From: Nonomuraea sp. NBC_00507
GTDB taxonomy: Bacteria > Actinomycetota > Actinomycetes > Streptosporangiales > Streptosporangiaceae
Length of the DNA: 64,000 nucleotides
Direction of reading: 5' to 3'
Assembly (NCBI RefSeq): GCF_036013525.1
Contig: NZ_CP107853.1
Coordinates: 2,790,001-2,854,000 of the forward strand
In this document: in pieces, positions 38,637-47,177 of the stretch
Position numbering within the stretch: the first letter of the stretch is position 1
Layout: each line of letters begins with the position of its first letter
Notes under the pieces: generated by a model
Databases searched by the model: none
Told to the model about the DNA's origin: nothing
The model's input: the letters and a program-made list of their open reading frames with translations, nothing else
Made by a program: the position numbers and the translations under genes

Positions 38637-41549
38637 TCAGAAAACCCGCAGGGACGGGACTCCCGCGTCGACGTCGGAGTCGACGGCGCCGATGGAGGCG
38701 AGGAGCTCGCCCAGCCGGGCACGCGCCGCGGCGGCCGCCGTCTCGCAGCCCCGTTCGCTGTGCGCCACGGCCGCCTGGCGCAGGGCGCGGGCCTGCCACA
38801 GGGGCGAGTCGATGGACTGCGCCAGCCGCTCGGCCCGCTCGAACCCGTGCAGCGCCGCCTCGTAGTCGCCGCGCGACCTGCTGGCCGCGCCGAGCGCCAG
38901 CCACGCCTTGGCCTCGATCAGCGGCGCGTCCACCGCACTCGCCAGCTCGATGGCCTGATGGAGGTAATCCTCGCCCGCGGCGTACCGGCGCCGCTCGAGA
39001 TGCACATAGCCGAGGCCGTAGCGGGCGAAGGCCTCGCATCGCAGATCCTCGAGCTCGGTGACGGTGGACAGCAGGTCGGTGAACGCCTGCTCCGCCTCGC
39101 GCAGCCGCCCCGAGGTGAGGAGCAGCTCGCCGATTCGGTAGCCGACCTCCGGATGGGTGAGCTGGCCGGCGACGACGGTCTCGTCCAGGAACGGGCGGGC
39201 GTGGCCGACGTCCAGCAGGAGCTGGCCGAGCAGGCGCAGCACGAGAACCTCCGCGCCCGTGTCAGCGGCCTGGCGGATTGCGTCGAGCGCCTGACCGCAC
39301 CGTTCGACCGCCTCGGCGTACCGGCCGCGCATGCCTGCCATGAACCCGGCCACCGTGCTCGCCAACCCCCAGCCGTGCCGGTCGCCGCACCGTTCGAAGA
39401 GCTCCAGAGCCTCCTCGATGGCCGCGCCGGCCGGCCGGTAGCGATGCCGGTACGCCTCCCGCAGGGCGGTCCCGGTGAGCAGGGCCGCTGAGCCGCGGGT
39501 GTTGTCCGCCGCGCGGGTGGCGCTGAGCGCGACCCGGTGCGTCTCCTGCCAGTCGTCGTAGTGCCCTCGGGTCTGGAACAACGACACCGCGCTCAGGGCC
39601 AGGTCCCAGCACAGCTCGTCGAGGCCCAGTGCGGCGGCCTGGCGGACGGCGGCGACGATGTTCGGGCGCTCGGTGTCGTACCAGGTCAGGGGATCGCTTT
39701 CGACGACGTCCACGCCTGGGGGCTGCCAGCGGGCGGCCGTGCCGTGCAGGGCCGCGTGGTCGCCGTACGCCGTCCGGTGCGCCCGCTCGACCAGCGCCAG
39801 CCAGCCGCCGAGCACGCGAGGGACGGACTCGGCCCCGCCGAGCTCGCGGGCGTGGGCCCGGACCAGGTCGTGCAGGCGGTAACGCTGGGGCCCGGCCACG
39901 TGCAGGAGCTGGGCGTCGACCAGGCTGTCCACCAGGTCCGGTGTACCGTCCGCAGCCAGGGCGGTCCAGGCGGGGATCTCCGGGGTGTCGGTGTGGGCCA
40001 GCGCGGACAGCAGCCGGAGCGCGGCCGGGTCGAGCCCATCGGCGGCCAGCGCGATGGCGCCGCGCACTGCCAGGTCGCCGAGCTCCTCGAGCCGTTGCCG
40101 TTCGTCCCTGAGCCGCTTCACCAGGTGGCCGACCTGCCAGTGGGGGTGGCCGGCCAGCGTGGCGCCGGTGATCCTGAGCGCCAGCGGGAGGTTCTCGCAC
40201 AGCCCGACCAGCTCGTGCGCGGCCTGCGGCTCGGCCGACAGCCGCTGCGCGCCGGCGAGCCTGGCGAGGAAGCGCATGGCCTGGATCGGCTCCAGCTCCT
40301 CCAGCTCCAGGCGGCCGGTGCTGGGCAGGATGGCCAGCTTGGATCTGCTGGTAACCAGTACGGCGCACTCCGCGCCGCCCGGGAGGAGGGGACGCACCTG
40401 CGCCTCGTTGACCGCGTCGTCCAGCACGATGAGGACCCGCCGGCTCGTCAGGCACTCCCTGAACCTGGCCGCGCGTTCGTTCACGCCGTCGGGGAGGTCG
40501 TGGGACGGCTCGCCGAGGGCCCGCAGGAAATGAGCGAGCACCTCACCGGCCGGCACGGGGCGATCGTGAATGGTACGCAGCCGGGCGAACAGCCGGCCGT
40601 CGGGGAAACGTTCTCGCAGGCGGTGGGCGACGTGGACGGCAAGGGTGGTCTTGCCCACCCCGGCCCTGCCCGCCACGACGATGACGGGCGTGGCGTGCCC
40701 GGGGTCGGGCCGCAGGACCGCTTCCAGCGCGGACCGGGCCTCTTCGCACCCGGCGAAGTCGGGCACGTCCACAGGCAGCTGGTCCGGGCGCATGTCGAAG
40801 TCGAGCGCCGGGTCATCGGCGAGTATGGCCTGCTCCAGCCGCTGCAGCCGGCGCCCTGGCTCGAGGCCGAGGTCTTCGATGAAGATCGCCCTGGCGTTCT
40901 CGTAGAGCGCCAGCGCCTCCGACTTGGCGCCGCACCGGTAGAGGGCGAGCATCCGCAGCTCCCAGAACCGCTCGAGCAGCGGATGCTCCTTGGTGAGCGC
41001 GGCCAGCTCGGGAAGCAGCTCACGGTGCCGGCCGAGCCGCAACTCCAGCTCCAGGCACTCCTCGTGGACGGCCATGCGAGCCTCGCGCATGCGGGCCTTC
41101 TCCGCTTCCAGCCCCACGGCGTTGACGTCGGCCAGGAAGGGGCCCCGCCACAGCGCCAGCCCACGGCGCAGCGACATGACGGCCCGCCGATCCATGCCGT
41201 AGGCGGCCGCGTGGCGGCCTTCCTTGACGTGCTCGACGTACTCCAGCAGGTCGAGCATGTCCGGTCCGGCTTCGAGGAGGTAGCCGCCCGGCTTGGTCCT
41301 GATCACGTCGGGGCAGCCGGCCGCGGTCAGCGTTCGGCGGAGGCGCCCCACGGTGTTCTGGATCAGCCGGCGTGCCGACTCGGGCGCCGGATCCGGGAAG
41401 ACGGCCTCGACCAGTTGCTCCACGGTGACCGTGTCGTTGGCGCGGAGCAGCATGAGCGCGAGCACCTCCCGCTGCCGGCTCCCCAGGCCGACCACGTGCC
41501 CGTCCGCGGTGATCTCCACTTCGCCGAGCACCCGGAACCGTGCGGCCAT
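38637..41549 (-). CDS. AfsR/SARP family regulator (OmpR-HTH, BTAD, NB-ARC, TPR)
   Basis: This 970-residue protein has the full AfsR plan. Residues ~1-95 are an OmpR-type DNA-binding domain (RFRVLGEVEITADGHVVGLG, LIQNTVGRLRRTL). Residues ~96-245 are the bacterial transcriptional activation domain (ALYRCGAKSEALALYENARA). An NB-ARC ATPase follows with VVAGRAGVGKTTLAVHVA near residue 300. TPR-like repeats (ARYGLGYVHLERRRYAAGED) fill the last third. AfsR proteins integrate signals and turn on antibiotic pathways. No biosynthetic cluster is seen here, so it is a global or orphan regulator. The start at 41549 has a good AGGGG box. Confidence 0.93.
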   Translation of the reverse strand: MAARFRVLGEVEITADGHVVGLGSRQREVLALMLLRANDTVTVEQLVEAVFPDPAPESARRLIQNTVGRLRRTLTAAGCPDVIRTKPGGYLLEAGPDMLDLLEYVEHVKEGRHAAAYGMDRRAVMSLRRGLALWRGPFLADVNAVGLEAEKARMREARMAVHEECLELELRLGRHRELLPELAALTKEHPLLERFWELRMLALYRCGAKSEALALYENARAIFIEDLGLEPGRRLQRLEQAILADDPALDFDMRPDQLPVDVPDFAGCEEARSALEAVLRPDPGHATPVIVVAGRAGVGKTTLAVHVAHRLRERFPDGRLFARLRTIHDRPVPAGEVLAHFLRALGEPSHDLPDGVNERAARFRECLTSRRVLIVLDDAVNEAQVRPLLPGGAECAVLVTSRSKLAILPSTGRLELEELEPIQAMRFLARLAGAQRLSAEPQAAHELVGLCENLPLALRITGATLAGHPHWQVGHLVKRLRDERQRLEELGDLAVRGAIALAADGLDPAALRLLSALAHTDTPEIPAWTALAADGTPDLVDSLVDAQLLHVAGPQRYRLHDLVRAHARELGGAESVPRVLGGWLALVERAHRTAYGDHAALHGTAARWQPPGVDVVESDPLTWYDTERPNIVAAVRQAAALGLDELCWDLALSAVSLFQTRGHYDDWQETHRVALSATRAADNTRGSAALLTGTALREAYRHRYRPAGAAIEEALELFERCGDRHGWGLASTVAGFMAGMRGRYAEAVERCGQALDAIRQAADTGAEVLVLRLLGQLLLDVGHARPFLDETVVAGQLTHPEVGYRIGELLLTSGRLREAEQAFTDLLSTVTELEDLRCEAFARYGLGYVHLERRRYAAGEDYLHQAIELASAVDAPLIEAKAWLALGAASRSRGDYEAALHGFERAERLAQSIDSPLWQARALRQAAVAHSERGCETAAAAARARLGELLASIGAVDSDVDAGVPSLRVF

Positions 41550-41646
41550 CTGGTCGCCCCTCACGCCTTCTCAACAGTTTGCCGATAATCGTGTCGCGTC
41601 TGTGACAGTGCGTCCACTCTCTGAGACCAAAGCTTAAGAGCTCAGC

Positions 41647-42455
41647 ATGAGGCGACAGAGATGTTGCGTTCACTTCACGAGCGATGATCTCGTCCGGACT
41701 CGAATCGTCCCGGCGGCCGACCCGCTGTGGGAGGTCGCGTTGAGCATGCGCCGGTTGGCGGGGCGCAAGGGCCCGACTTCCTCACCCCCGCTGAGGCGGC
41801 GCTCGGACTGGACGCCGGAGTGGACGCCGTGCTGAGTACGCTCCGGCCGTTCCTCCGGCAGGAACTCGACAAGCTGGCGGCCTGGCGAGGACGCCGTCAT
41901 GGGCCTGGGGGCTGGCCGACGGGCGCAAGGACGCCTTCCCGCGAGCTGCGGCACGGCCTGTATGCGTACTTCGAGGCCGCTGTCCGCCCGCACTGGTCGA
42001 ACATTCAGGGCATGGTGGACGCCGATCGGGCCATGCGCGGGCGCGCCTACCTGGACGGCGGGGTCGAGGCCATGCTGGAGAGCTTCCGGCCGGCCATGCG
42101 ATGGGAGTCGCCCGTGCTGACGGTGGTGGATCACCGGCGGGATCACCTGCTGGGCGTGCCGAAGGATCCCTCCGGCGACCCGGGCACCCCCGTCGGGCGG
42201 TTGCTCGGCTCCACTCGGGCCGGGATCCTGCGCGCCACCGTGAACGGGGCGACGACCGGTGAACTCGCGCGGCTCCACGAGATCTCCGCCTCCGCGGCCA
42301 GCCAGCACGCGCAGGTGCTGCGGGAGGCCGGGCTGATCGTCAGCCGGCGAATGGGCCCCAACGTGATCCACACCGCCACGCCGCTGGGCCGGGCCTTGCT
42401 GATGGGCGGCTCCCAGGTTCACCAGCGTTTCGGAGGGCGGCGCCCGCGTTCGTGA
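41647..42455 (+). pseudogene. ArsR/HTH-like regulator, frameshifted
   Basis: The N-terminal part reads CCVHFTSDDLVRTRIVPAAD, PLWEVALSMRRLAG in one frame. A shift in the GC-rich region near 41755 moves to PDFLTPAEAALGLDAGVDAV, then YAYFEAAVRPHWSNIQGMVD and LGSTRAGILRATVNGATTGE. The whole follows the actinobacterial ArsR-like proteins that have a VHFTxxDLxRTR start and an LLGxTRAxxLR HTH end. The middle VD...LLLVP section is also shortened. The C-terminal HTH frame alone (41727-42455) is still open and could yield a fragment. Confidence 0.75.
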
Positions 42456-42534
42456 TTTCCGGCGGGACGATGTCGACTCCCGGCCCCAGGCTCCGACCAC
42501 TGGTCAAAGGCACTACGAACGTGAAGGAACCCAC

Positions 42535-42921
42535 GTGCGTTACCTGCTGATGATCTACACCGCCGCTCAGAACTGTGGCCACCCCGCCGTCCTGCGTACG
42601 CTCTCTATGCCGGCAGAAGGGCGAGCCGAACTGACCGCGCAGGTCGAGGCCCTGATCCAGGAGATCGTCGAGTCCGGCGAGCTGATCGGCGGCGAAGCCC
42701 TGGCCGACCCGGTGACCAGCAAGACCATCCGGGTACGCGGCGGCGCGCCCGTGGCCACGGACGGCCCGTTCGTCGCGGCCGGAGAGCACCTTGCCGGCTA
42801 CGTCGTCGTCGACTGCGAGAGCACCGAACGGGCGATGGAGATCGCGGCCCGCTTCCCCGACGCCCGTTTCGCGGCCGTGGAAGTCCGGCCCGTCATGAGC
42901 TCCTCCGGGGAGGAAATGTGA
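42535..42921 (+). CDS. YCII-related protein
   Basis: This 128-residue YCII/DGPF-domain protein starts MRYLLMIYTAA. It has KTIRVRGGAPVATDGPFVAA with the DGPF motif near residue 81, AGYVVVDCESTERAMEIAAR and the C-terminal strand. These ferredoxin-fold domains are often fused or paired with ECF sigma factors, but none is nearby. GTG 42535 has GAAGGA 6 bases upstream. A 12-bp hairpin follows its stop. Catalytic activity is unproven for the family. Confidence 0.9.
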   Translation: MRYLLMIYTAAQNCGHPAVLRTLSMPAEGRAELTAQVEALIQEIVESGELIGGEALADPVTSKTIRVRGGAPVATDGPFVAAGEHLAGYVVVDCESTERAMEIAARFPDARFAAVEVRPVMSSSGEEM

Positions 42922-42931
42922 GCCCGTGACA

Positions 42932-42966
42932 GCACGTTCCGCCGGGGACGGTACGGCGGAACGTGC
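42932..42966. terminator. bidirectional terminator between YCII and GH6 genes
   Basis: GCACGTTCCGCC (42932-42943) pairs perfectly with GGCGGAACGTGC (42955-42966), loop 11 bases. It lies in the 57-bp gap of two converging genes. Confidence 0.85.
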
Positions 42967-42978
42967 AGTCGGATGTCC

Positions 42979-44406
42979 TCAGGTGCCGTCGATCAGGCGG
43001 ATGGCGATGGCCGGGCTGAACTGGCCGGCGGGCGTGTTCGGGGCGATGCCGCAGTTGCCGTCGGAGTCCCCGGGCACCTTCACCCACAACAGCATCTCGG
43101 TGCCGCCGCCGCCACCCAGCTGCGTGGGGACGCCGAGCTTGCGTCCGGCCGGGTTGCACCACTCGCCGTTGGAGCCGTTGCCGTTGCGGCTGGTGTCGAT
43201 CACCCACTTCGCGCCGCCGCCGAGCGAGGAGTTGATCGAGGAGGCGTAGGTGGCCGACTGGGCGGTCGGATAGTAGTTGGAGACGTTCACCGCGAAGCCG
43301 CGGATGTTGCCGACGCCCGCGTTCTTCAGCCGCGTCGCCATCGTCCCTGCCGCGACCCAGCCGGCGTTGCCGGCGTCGAGGTAGGCCCAGGTGTTGGGAG
43401 CCTTGTCGCGGAACTGCTGGGTGGCGTACGTCAGCATGCGGTTGCGCTCTTGGATGGCGGTGTCGTTCATACAGCCGAAGTCGCCGAGCGAGTCGGGCTC
43501 GATGATGACGACCGCCGGACGGTTGCCGATGCCGGACGCGAACGCGGAGATCCACGTCTTGTACGCAGACTCGCTGCCCGCCCCGCCGCCGGAGTGCCCG
43601 CCGCAGGCGTCGCGGCCCGGGATGTTGTACGCCACCAGGACCGGGAGCTTGTCGGCGGAGTTCGCCGCCGCTACGTACGTGGACACAGCGGCGCGCACGT
43701 CCCCGCTCCAGCCGCCGAACCAGCGGGCCATCGGCTTGGCCGAGATGGACGACTTGATGCGTGCCGCCCTTGCGTCACCGCTGTTGTTCCGTACCCAGAT
43801 CGCCGGGTTGGAGTCGGGGTCGACGTAGAAGCCGCTGGTCATGGCGAGGGGCCCGGATCCCGGCTTCGGGGAGGTGGTAGCGGTCGGCGTGGGCGACGGC
43901 GTGGTCTCGGTCAAGGAGACGTTGTCCACGTGGAAGGTGAAGCCGGCGTTCTTGCCGAGCTGGAACGACACCTGCCCGGTGGACGTGCCCAGGCTGGAGG
44001 TGAAGGGAAAGCTGAAGCGCTTGCTCGTCGTGCCGAGCGAGATCGTCTTGGTGAGGGTCCGGGTGTACGGGGAGTCCGCGAGCTGCACGGTGGTGACCGC
44101 GCTGACCTGGGCGGAGGCCGCGGCGTCGAACGAGAGCGTGTACGCCGTGCCCTTGGCCAGCGCGATGCCGTTCTGGCCGATCATGGCGTCCCACGGGTTG
44201 GCGGTGCCGCCCGTCACGTTGACGCGCAGCCGCCCGGCATCCACGGCCATCGACGTGTTCGCCGACTTCCACCAAGGTGCGGTGCCGGCGGCGAAGGTGC
44301 CGTTCACCACCAGCTGGGGCGCCGCGACGGCAGGCACCGCAGCGGCTAGCGATAACGCCGTCACCGCTGAGGCCGTGATCGCCATCACGCGGGTTAACGA
44401 TCGCAC
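42979..44406 (-). CDS. secreted GH6 cellulase with N-terminal CBM4/9-like module
   Basis: This 475-residue protein has a signal peptide (VRSLTRVMAITASAVTALSL). A carbohydrate-binding module of CBM4/9 type spans about residues 28-165 (PQLVVNGTFAAGTAPWWKSA to GFTFHVDNVSL). A Pro/Thr linker follows (TETTPSPTPTATTSPKPG). The GH6 barrel has the acid motif VAYNIPGRDACGGHSGG, the second signature VVIIEPDSLGDFGC and the C-terminal WVIDTSRNGNGSNGEW. GH6 enzymes cut beta-1,4-glucan with inversion. GTG 44406 follows AGAAGGGACG. It is the second cellulase in the window. Confidence 0.93.
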   Translation of the reverse strand: MRSLTRVMAITASAVTALSLAAAVPAVAAPQLVVNGTFAAGTAPWWKSANTSMAVDAGRLRVNVTGGTANPWDAMIGQNGIALAKGTAYTLSFDAAASAQVSAVTTVQLADSPYTRTLTKTISLGTTSKRFSFPFTSSLGTSTGQVSFQLGKNAGFTFHVDNVSLTETTPSPTPTATTSPKPGSGPLAMTSGFYVDPDSNPAIWVRNNSGDARAARIKSSISAKPMARWFGGWSGDVRAAVSTYVAAANSADKLPVLVAYNIPGRDACGGHSGGGAGSESAYKTWISAFASGIGNRPAVVIIEPDSLGDFGCMNDTAIQERNRMLTYATQQFRDKAPNTWAYLDAGNAGWVAAGTMATRLKNAGVGNIRGFAVNVSNYYPTAQSATYASSINSSLGGGAKWVIDTSRNGNGSNGEWCNPAGRKLGVPTQLGGGGGTEMLLWVKVPGDSDGNCGIAPNTPAGQFSPAIAIRLIDGT

Positions 44407-44572
44407 GTTATGCGTCCCTTCTGGGCTTCCGAAACCATCAGGGTGATCCAATATCACAGAGATTCGCGGCTTTCGTGACTATTTACGGAAACCCGGGTGG
44501 ATGGTCGGGTGCGATCATGACGGCTGACCCAATGGTGTGTTCGGCGGTCTCTTCACTTCTGTGAGGTCTCGG

Positions 44573-45064
44573 CACGAGCAAGTGGCAGAAGGTCCTCATC
44601 GGGTTGGCCGCCACCGCAGCCCTGTGTGTGTGGCGATGGTCGTGCTCCTCCAGATCCCCATGGTTCTCGGCCGTTTCGCCCATGCCGCTCCAGGCTGGGA
44701 CTGGGCGTTCTTGAGCGACGTCGGCGAGGCGTTCGCCCCCGTGGGTTCGCTGCTCACGGCCCTGTCGCTGCTCGGCGTGGCCTTCTCGCTGTTCACGCAG
44801 GGCCGGGCGGTGCGCGTCGCCAACGAGCAGGCTGCGAAGGCGCTGCACTACGAGATTATGCGGCAGGGCATGGATGAGCCGCGGCTCCTACGGGCCTTGG
44901 GGACGATTCGCGCGGTTCGCACGACGATCCGTGCATCCGGCACGGCATTTACGTCAACAAGCACTTCGCGTTCTGGCGTTCGATGTTCGAGCTGGGTCAA
45001 GGCCTGTGCAGTGGGTGGTGGTCGCCGTCGGCATCGGCATCCTCCTTCGCCGCTGGACTAACGG
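44573..45064 (+). pseudogene. DUF6082-like membrane protein, at least two frameshifts
   Basis: Three pieces in different frames make one actinobacterial DUF6082-like protein. SKWQKVLIGLAATAALCV starts it. After a GTGTGTGTG run (near 44625) the frame changes to MVVLLQIPMVLGRFAHAAPG, WDWAFLSDVGEAFAPVGSLL and EIMRQGMDEPRLLRALG. A second change near 44905 gives DDPCIRHGIYVNKHFAFWRS, MFELGQ. The LSDVG and YVNxxFxxWxxxFELG segments are the DUF6082 signature. The dinucleotide run suggests slippage caused the first shift. Confidence 0.7.
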
Positions 45065-45807
45065 CTGATCGTCCGCCTTGACATGGAGGTCTGCCGCCAG
45101 TGCTCGGCTGCCTGGATCATGTGGCGCCCCACGTGATCGAAGAACTCGCTGACGTCCTTCAGTCGGGCGCCGGCGGGCGTCGTGGCGCCGACGATTTCGG
45201 CCCCTTTACGGGCGAGGTCGGCCATCGTGACGTTCCGGCGGGCGCTGACGATCCAGCCTTGGACCCAGGCGTCCGCGTCGATGACGTACCGGTCGCGGCG
45301 GCGGCGCGGGTCGCGGTCACGCCGGATCAGCCCCTGCTGCTCGAGCTCGCCGACGGCCTTGGAGATGGACGCCGGGCTGACCTGAAGGTGCTGCACGAGC
45401 TCGGCGGCGGTGAGGCTGCCACTGTCGGCGGTGTACATGCAGGTGAGCACCCGAGCGGTCATGCGTGACAACCCGGCCTCGGTCATCGCGCCGGTGAACT
45501 GCTCCTCCAGGTCGCGGACCGCGTGCGGGTCACGGCCGGGTGCGTCGGTGGCCGGTGGGCCGGACGACGAGATGGGTCGGCGGCGGCGGGCGCGGCCCGC
45601 CGTTGCCTGCTGCGCCTGGTCGGCCCGGTAGCCGCCCGCTCCGCCGTTGCGGGCGACCTCGCGGGTGATGGTCGAGATCGGCCGTTGCAGGCTTCTGGCG
45701 ATCTCGGTGTACGTGAGCCCCTCGGCCAGGCCCCTGGCGATGTGCCGGCGGTCCTGGTGGGTCAGCCTGCCTCCCGGCATCGGTGGTCGCCTCCCGCCAC
45801 TCGTCAT
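45058..45807 (-). CDS. MarR/GbsR-type regulator fused to an N-terminal transposase-like HTH
   Basis: This 249-residue protein has two DNA-binding parts. Residues ~14-52 read LTHQDRRHIARGLAEGLTYT followed by EIARSLQRPISTITREVARN, which is the HTH_38 fold found in IS30 transposases. A 40-residue Arg/Pro linker follows. Residues ~100-215 are a GbsR/MarR winged helix (LEEQFTGAMTEAGLSRMTAR, LTAAELVQHLQVSPASISKA). It diverges from the DUF418 gene across 227 bp. The fusion may give it bipartite operator recognition. Confidence 0.85.
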   Translation of the reverse strand: MTSGGRRPPMPGGRLTHQDRRHIARGLAEGLTYTEIARSLQRPISTITREVARNGGAGGYRADQAQQATAGRARRRRPISSSGPPATDAPGRDPHAVRDLEEQFTGAMTEAGLSRMTARVLTCMYTADSGSLTAAELVQHLQVSPASISKAVGELEQQGLIRRDRDPRRRRDRYVIDADAWVQGWIVSARRNVTMADLARKGAEIVGATTPAGARLKDVSEFFDHVGRHMIQAAEHWRQTSMSRRTISR

Positions 45808-45841
45808 CCCTGGGAGGGCAGTATTGCGTTCGTGAGCATGT

Positions 45842-45892
45842 CATTGCAAGTGGTCGTGATTCACCTTGCATTTGTCGACATACTCATTGCAA
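45842..45892. promoter_or_regulatory. repeated CATTGCAA elements between the HTH-GbsR and DUF418 genes
   Basis: CATTGCAA occurs at 45842-45849 and again at 45885-45892. A related inverted CTTGCATT stands at 45865-45872. They are regularly spaced (about 21 bp) in the AT-richer divergent promoter. Binding by the two-domain regulator is a guess. Confidence 0.5.
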
Positions 45893-46034
45893 AATTTTCA
45901 GGCGATTCACCTGCGATAACTCGCCATACTGATCGGCGATACTTTGACGAAACAGTGAAGGCAAAGTAGCGTTTTCCCTGCCATGAACACGTACTATCGC
46001 GACTTGGTCGCCTGTGGAACTGGAAGGAATCGGC

Positions 46035-47177
46035 ATGACGCTGACAACCCCCACCAGCGTGACCGCGAGATCGCTCGCACCGGATTTAGCACGTGGTGTC
46101 ATGCTCCTGTTGATCGCCTTGGCGCACGCGCCCGCGTTCGCCGGCGACTGGAACGCCGGGCCGGCCGTGCTCAACACCGCCGCCAAGTTCATCAAGTCCC
46201 TCCTGGCGGACAACCAGGCGCGCGACATGTTCGCGTTCCTGTTCGGCTACGGGCTCGGCCAACTGGCCCACCGTCAGGAGGCCCGGGGCAGCGACTGGGT
46301 CTCGATCAGGAAGCTGATGCGGCGGCGGGCCTGGTGGCTGATCGCCATCGGCTTCGCGCACACGGTGCTGCTCGTGCCACTCGACATCATCGCGGTCTAC
46401 GGCATGACGCTGCTGGTGCTCGTCCAGCTCGTCCGAGCGCGGGACTCGGTGCTGCTGTGGGCGGGCGTCCTGTCGCTCATCCCCGCGACGCTGCTGCTGG
46501 CCTGGCAGAGCGTGCAGGCTCAGGCGAGGCCGGTCACCATGGCGGAGTTCATGGAGCCCACCTTCGGCGCCCACGTCGTGGCCAACATCCCGACCTGGCC
46601 GGTGGAGACGGCCATTTCCATCATCATGGTCGTGCCGGGCATGCTGCTGGGGATCTGGGCCGCCCGGCGCAGGATCCTGGATGAGCCAGAGCGACACGCA
46701 TCGCTGCTGGCCCGGGTTACCGTGATCTTCATGGCCGTGGCCGTCATCGGCAGGCTCCCCGCCGCCCTGCTGGCGGCCGGCACGTGGACGAGCACCTCGG
46801 CCGCCGTCGGCTGGACCGTCGCGATCGCCCACGACCTGACCGGGTACGCCGGCGGCATCGGCCTGGCCGCCGCCATCGGGCTCGTCGCAATCAGGGTCCG
46901 GGGTGGCCGGGTCACCACGGCACTCGCCGCGCTGGGACAGCGTTCGATGACCTTCTACCTGTTCCAGTCGGTGGTGTGGGTGACGTTGTTCTACCCGTTC
47001 ACCCTGGACCTGAGCGACGCCATGAGCGTCACCGCCACCTTCGCGCTGGCCATCGGCGTCTGGTTGTCGTCGATCCTGCTGGCCGAGGTGATGCGGGTGG
47101 CGGGCTACCGCGGCCCGGCCGAGGTGCTGCTCCGCAGGCTCTCCTATCGGTCCGGCGCGGTCAGAGAAATGCGCTGA
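46035..47177 (+). CDS. DUF418 family membrane protein
   Basis: This 380-residue integral membrane protein has the acyltransferase-3-like start [20 protein letters not shown] (DxxRGxxxxL). About nine to ten helices follow, including [40 protein letters not shown] and a C-terminal [23 protein letters not shown]418 proteins are linked to export of small molecules or surface modification. ATG 46035 is preferred for the GGAAGG box upstream. Its end overlaps the ligase gene by 17 bases on the opposite strand. Confidence 0.88.
   Translation: MTLTTPTSVTARSLAPDLARGVMLLLIALAHAPAFAGDWNAGPAVLNTAAKFIKSLLADNQARDMFAFLFGYGLGQLAHRQEARGSDWVSIRKLMRRRAWWLIAIGFAHTVLLVPLDIIAVYGMTLLVLVQLVRARDSVLLWAGVLSLIPATLLLAWQSVQAQARPVTMAEFMEPTFGAHVVANIPTWPVETAISIIMVVPGMLLGIWAARRRILDEPERHASLLARVTVIFMAVAVIGRLPAALLAAGTWTSTSAAVGWTVAIAHDLTGYAGGIGLAAAIGLVAIRVRGGRVTTALAALGQRSMTFYLFQSVVWVTLFYPFTLDLSDAMSVTATFALAIGVWLSSILLAEVMRVAGYRGPAEVLLRRLSYRSGAVREMR

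Noticed and set aside
39537..41588. A 683-codon plus-strand frame
   Set aside because: Antisense of the AfsR-type regulator, with no recognisable domain and the same shadow composition.
44443..44457. GTGAT-N5-ATCAC inverted repeat upstream of GH6
   Set aside because: Arms are only 5 bp and no similar site occurs at other sugar genes in the window; chance is likely.
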